A stretch of 64,000 nucleotides of DNA from Morella rubra. Lineage: Eukaryota; Streptophyta; Magnoliopsida; Fagales; Myricaceae. The position numbers and the translations under genes are program-made. Of the stretch, positions 63,174 through 64,000 are shown in pieces. The stretch is from NCBI GenBank assembly GCA_003952965.2, contig CM025856.1:20615351-20679350 (forward strand). Direction: 5' to 3'. The notes under the pieces are model-generated. The model had not been told where the DNA came from. It saw only the letters and a program-made list of their open reading frames with translations, and did not search any database. Position 1 is the first letter of the stretch, and every line of letters begins with the position of its first letter.

Positions 63174-64000
63174 ACATGGTTTGGCGGAACTGTCAGAAAC
63201 GCTTGTGATAAGCTGTAAGGAACCAACTCATTTAAACTTTGTTTCTGACAAGATTTTTTTGCAAGATGTACCGGCAAAAGAGGAACTGAAAAAAGATTAT
63301 TCTCTCTGTTTGCAAAAGTATATGTTAGGAAGGCTGCACATATTGATTTCAGAGATACTGGACTACCCAAACACTCAAACCTCATCCAAAAAGCCAAAAG
63401 AAGTATTGTTTTCCGCTGTTCTATATAAATTCCAATTATCATGTGTTATTCACATGGTTATTTTCTTACAAAAAAACTCCTTGAAACAATCATATAATCT
63501 ACATTATTAAAAAAAAAAAGCACTTTAACACATACTTTTGCAACTGGTTTAGTCTGTCTTTATCTTTCTTTAGCATTTTTGTTTTTGTGCTTGTTTTTTA
63601 TGGCCCAAGCGAGTAGTGTGTCTTGCGTTCTGCTTAATCTTCTGTGTGTATTTTTGACACAGCGAGGTATACTTACGAGGCATTTCATTCCTGGTTGTAG
63701 GTTTGTATGGTTTCATATCTATAGCCTCTAGTATTAGTTGCCGTGTGACCCACTGTGGTGGTTCTACTTATACACCAATTACTAGTTTGTGTGCTGGTTC
63801 TGTGGAAGAAAAAAGAAGGGCCAGTTGAGTGATTTGCTTTCTCAGTTGGGCTGATAGGAGCAGTTGTTCCATGATACTGTGGATAGGAACCATAAGAGTC
63901 GCAGCACAAAGTAGCCTTGCCCTTGAATAGGCTATGCTGTGGCCTGGGGCATGTCATTTGGTCAATGATAATTTCTAATAAGCTGCGATTCTGGCAGGAG
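63174..64000. other. 3' region of the kinase gene and beyond
   Basis: Probably the 3' untranslated region for the first few hundred bases. The frames at 63685-63957 (minus) and 63052-63510 (plus) show no family features. The window ends without another recognisable gene. Confidence 0.4.

Overview
The window is nuclear DNA of a dicot plant. The evidence is short GT-AG introns, AT-rich intergenic DNA and plant-specific families: a coiled-coil NLR immune receptor, a DUF4220/DUF594 membrane protein, a 12-oxophytodienoate reductase (OPR), a PPR protein and a class VII receptor-like cytoplasmic kinase. Two U6 snRNA genes carry plant-type USE and TATA promoter elements. The genus cannot be fixed by eye. 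I see no bacterial, organellar or CRISPR-like sequence.

Layout: 0.8-3.6 kb, intronless NLR (-). 6.1-8.2 kb, DUF4220/DUF594 protein (+). 9.0-9.8 kb, a nested foldback element. 10.65-17.38 kb, a five-exon OPR gene (+) whose second intron holds a 3.9-kb hAT transposon with a perfect 8-bp target duplication and a LINE-type RNase H relic. 20.6-21.9 kb, seven-exon HMGB gene (-). 23.7-25.7 kb, Rpr2/Rpp21-type zinc-ribbon protein (+). 26.5-28.0 kb, PPR protein (+). 29.1-30.9 kb, five-exon TANGO2/NRDE gene (-), convergent with the PPR gene. 31-39 kb is gene-poor: tandem repeats, a 278-bp TRIM element, two head-to-head NLR leucine-rich-repeat relics and a 1.45-kb element with inverted ends. 39.7-44.8 kb, nine-exon bromodomain gene (+). 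47.5-49.3 kb, intronless GT92 glycosyltransferase (-). 52.7 and 55.5 kb, two U6 snRNA genes (+), the second followed by a 226-bp tandem duplication. 60.3-63.2 kb, six-exon receptor-like cytoplasmic kinase (+).

The genes are not an operon or cluster and each has its own promoter. They serve immunity (NLR, kinase), redox or oxylipin metabolism (OPR), chromatin (HMGB, bromodomain protein), RNA processing (Rpr2-type protein, PPR, U6) and cell-wall or Golgi functions (GT92). Exon joins were worked out by hand and each gene closes in a single frame, which supports the models.

I found no convincing undescribed multi-gene system. The most notable observations are an OPR with substitutions at two active-site positions and a hAT element in its intron, two GC-AG introns, a decayed exon duplicate inside a TANGO2 intron, a TRIM element beside NLR relics, and a duplicated U6 locus.
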